Shown piece after piece: positions 4,726 through 5,856 of a stretch of 5,856 nucleotides of DNA. Position 1 is the stretch's first letter; every line of letters starts with the position of its first letter. The translations under genes were made by a program, and so were the position numbers. The stretch covers positions 678 through 6,533 of the forward strand of contig DGOU01000124.1 of assembly GCA_002390165.1 (NCBI GenBank), in the 5' to 3' direction. The notes beneath the pieces were generated by a model. It searched no databases. It worked only from the letters and a program-made list of their open reading frames with translations, and was not told where the DNA came from. The stretch is from Lutibacter sp. UBA4458 (GTDB taxonomy: Bacteria; Bacteroidota; Bacteroidia; Flavobacteriales; Flavobacteriaceae).

Positions 4726-5856
4726 TTATACTTTTTCAATTAATATTTTGGAGTTTACATTGTCAAATATAATTTCTGTACCTTTTTCTAGGGTTTCTAT
4801 AAACTCCAATTCATTAGTTAACGTTTCAGTTTTAATATATTGTTCATTTGCTTTAATAGATTGCTCTAATATATCATTTTTTTGGATTAGTAACTTAATT
4901 TTATCGGTTACATCTAATCCAGATTCTTTTCTTAAATTTTGAACTCTATTAACTAATTCTCTCGCATTGCCTTCTTTGCGTAATTCATCAGTTATAGTAA
5001 CATCTAAAGCAACTGTTAATCCACCTTGATTAGCCACTAACCACCCTTCTATATCTTGAGAGGTTATTTCTACTTCATTGAGGGTTAAATTTACGAATTT
5101 TTCATTTATATTTAAAGAAATTGCACCTTCTTTTTCAACAATTGCAATGTCATCTTGTGTTAAATTTTGTATTGCCTGACTAACAAATCGCATGTCCTTT
5201 CCAAATTTAGGTCCAAGCACTTTAAAATTAGGCTTTATGGTTTTGACTAAAATACCTGAAGCGTCATCAATTAGCTCTATTTCCTTAATATTTACTTCTG
5301 ATTTTATTAAGTTTTCAACAGCTAATATTTCCTTTTTATCATTTTCATCTAATATTGGTATCATAATTCGTTGTAAAGGCTGACGTACTTTTATCATTTC
5401 TTTTTTTCGAAGTGATAAAACCATAGATGAAATTTTTTGTGCTTGTTGCATTTTATGCTCTAAATCACTATCTACCAACTCTTTGTTGTACGATGGATAA
5501 TTTGCTAAATGCACAGATTCAAACGTTTCTTTTCCAGAAACGCTTATTAAATCTTTATATAAGTTATCCATAAAAAATGGCGCAACTGGCGAACCTAATT
5601 TGGCAACCGTTAACAAACAAGTATATAAAGTTTGGTATGCAGAAATTTTATCGGTTTCATATTCTCCTTTCCAAAAACGTCTTCTGCTTAAACGAACAAA
5701 CCAGTTACTTAAGTTTTCGGTAACAAAATTTTGGATTGCACGAGTTGCTTTAGTTGGTTCATACGCTTCATAAAATTTTTCAACATTTTTTACTAAAGTA
5801 TTTAATTCAGATAAAACCCATCTATCAATTTCTGGTCTTTTTTCTGTTTCAATATC
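4726..5856 (-). CDS. ileS: Isoleucyl-tRNA synthetase, C-terminal 376 residues (5' part outside window)
   Basis: The frame is open from the right edge to the TAA at 4728-4726. The fragment begins DIETEKRPEIDRWVLSELN, the start of the anticodon-binding helical domain of IleRS, and continues with NWFVRLSRRRFW (51-62), PVAPFFMDNLY (90-100) and KVRQPLQRIMIP (156-167). It ends in the C-terminal domain with ELRKEGNARELVNRVQNLRK (291-310). The catalytic HIGH and KMSKS regions lie upstream, outside the window. Full-length Bacteroidota enzymes are about 1,100 residues, so roughly one third is present. The only cysteine here is residue 80, so the C-terminal zinc-binding cysteine cluster of E. coli-type IleRS is absent. 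This fits the eukaryote-like class (IleRS2). It charges tRNA-Ile and is the upstream gene of the housekeeping cluster. The TTG at 5616 is an internal Leu codon, not a start. Confidence 0.96.
   Translation of the reverse strand, partial: DIETEKRPEIDRWVLSELNTLVKNVEKFYEAYEPTKATRAIQNFVTENLSNWFVRLSRRRFWKGEYETDKISAYQTLYTCLLTVAKLGSPVAPFFMDNLYKDLISVSGKETFESVHLANYPSYNKELVDSDLEHKMQQAQKISSMVLSLRKKEMIKVRQPLQRIMIPILDENDKKEILAVENLIKSEVNIKEIELIDDASGILVKTIKPNFKVLGPKFGKDMRFVSQAIQNLTQDDIAIVEKEGAISLNINEKFVNLTLNEVEITSQDIEGWLVANQGGLTVALDVTITDELRKEGNARELVNRVQNLRKESGLDVTDKIKLLIQKNDILEQSIKANEQYIKTETLTNELEFIETLEKGTEIIFDNVNSKILIEKV

Noticed and set aside
5614..5616. TTG at 5616 as start of a separate 296-residue protein
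   Set aside because: The same frame is open up to the window edge, and the upstream 80 codons encode typical IleRS sequence, so this is an internal leucine codon.

Overview
The window is AT-rich chromosomal DNA from a member of the Bacteroidota, most likely a marine or soil Flavobacteriaceae. Three things point there. The two promoters I can find match the Bacteroidota form (-33 TTG, -7 TAnnTTTG). Gene starts lack Shine-Dalgarno sequences. The order ileS, a DksA/TraR-type gene, lspA, and the sequence style of these proteins, is familiar from flavobacteria. Every gene I support lies on the minus strand, so the window reads from right to left.

Right part (5856 to 3708), housekeeping: the C-terminal third of isoleucyl-tRNA synthetase (ileS, running off the edge), a short DksA/TraR-like protein that has lost three of four zinc-finger cysteines, then the lipoprotein signal peptidase lspA. 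A terminator-like hairpin with a U-tract sits between the DksA-like gene and lspA, and lspA appears to begin at a TTG codon just behind it.

Middle (3707 to 363), an arsenic/metalloid resistance operon in the order thioredoxin-like protein, acr3, arsC, arsR, DUF318/COG0701 permease. The promoter before its first gene carries a near-perfect 18-bp palindrome centred on the -7 element, a good candidate operator for the operon's own ArsR. ArsC would reduce arsenate to arsenite and Acr3 would expel arsenite. The second, unrelated permease may export another metalloid species such as methylarsenite. The first gene joins a CPNC redox domain to a 43-residue tail with 8 Cys and 4 His, including three vicinal Cys pairs. 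It may be a redox partner, a metalloid buffer or a chaperone for the pumps. This is the most interesting item in the window.

Left part (362 to 1): a 197-bp non-coding gap, then the N-terminal 55 residues of a TetR-family repressor with its own promoter and an inverted repeat at the expected transcription start. This probably begins a separate operon that continues outside the window. No RNA genes, insertion sequences, CRISPR arrays or origins were seen.
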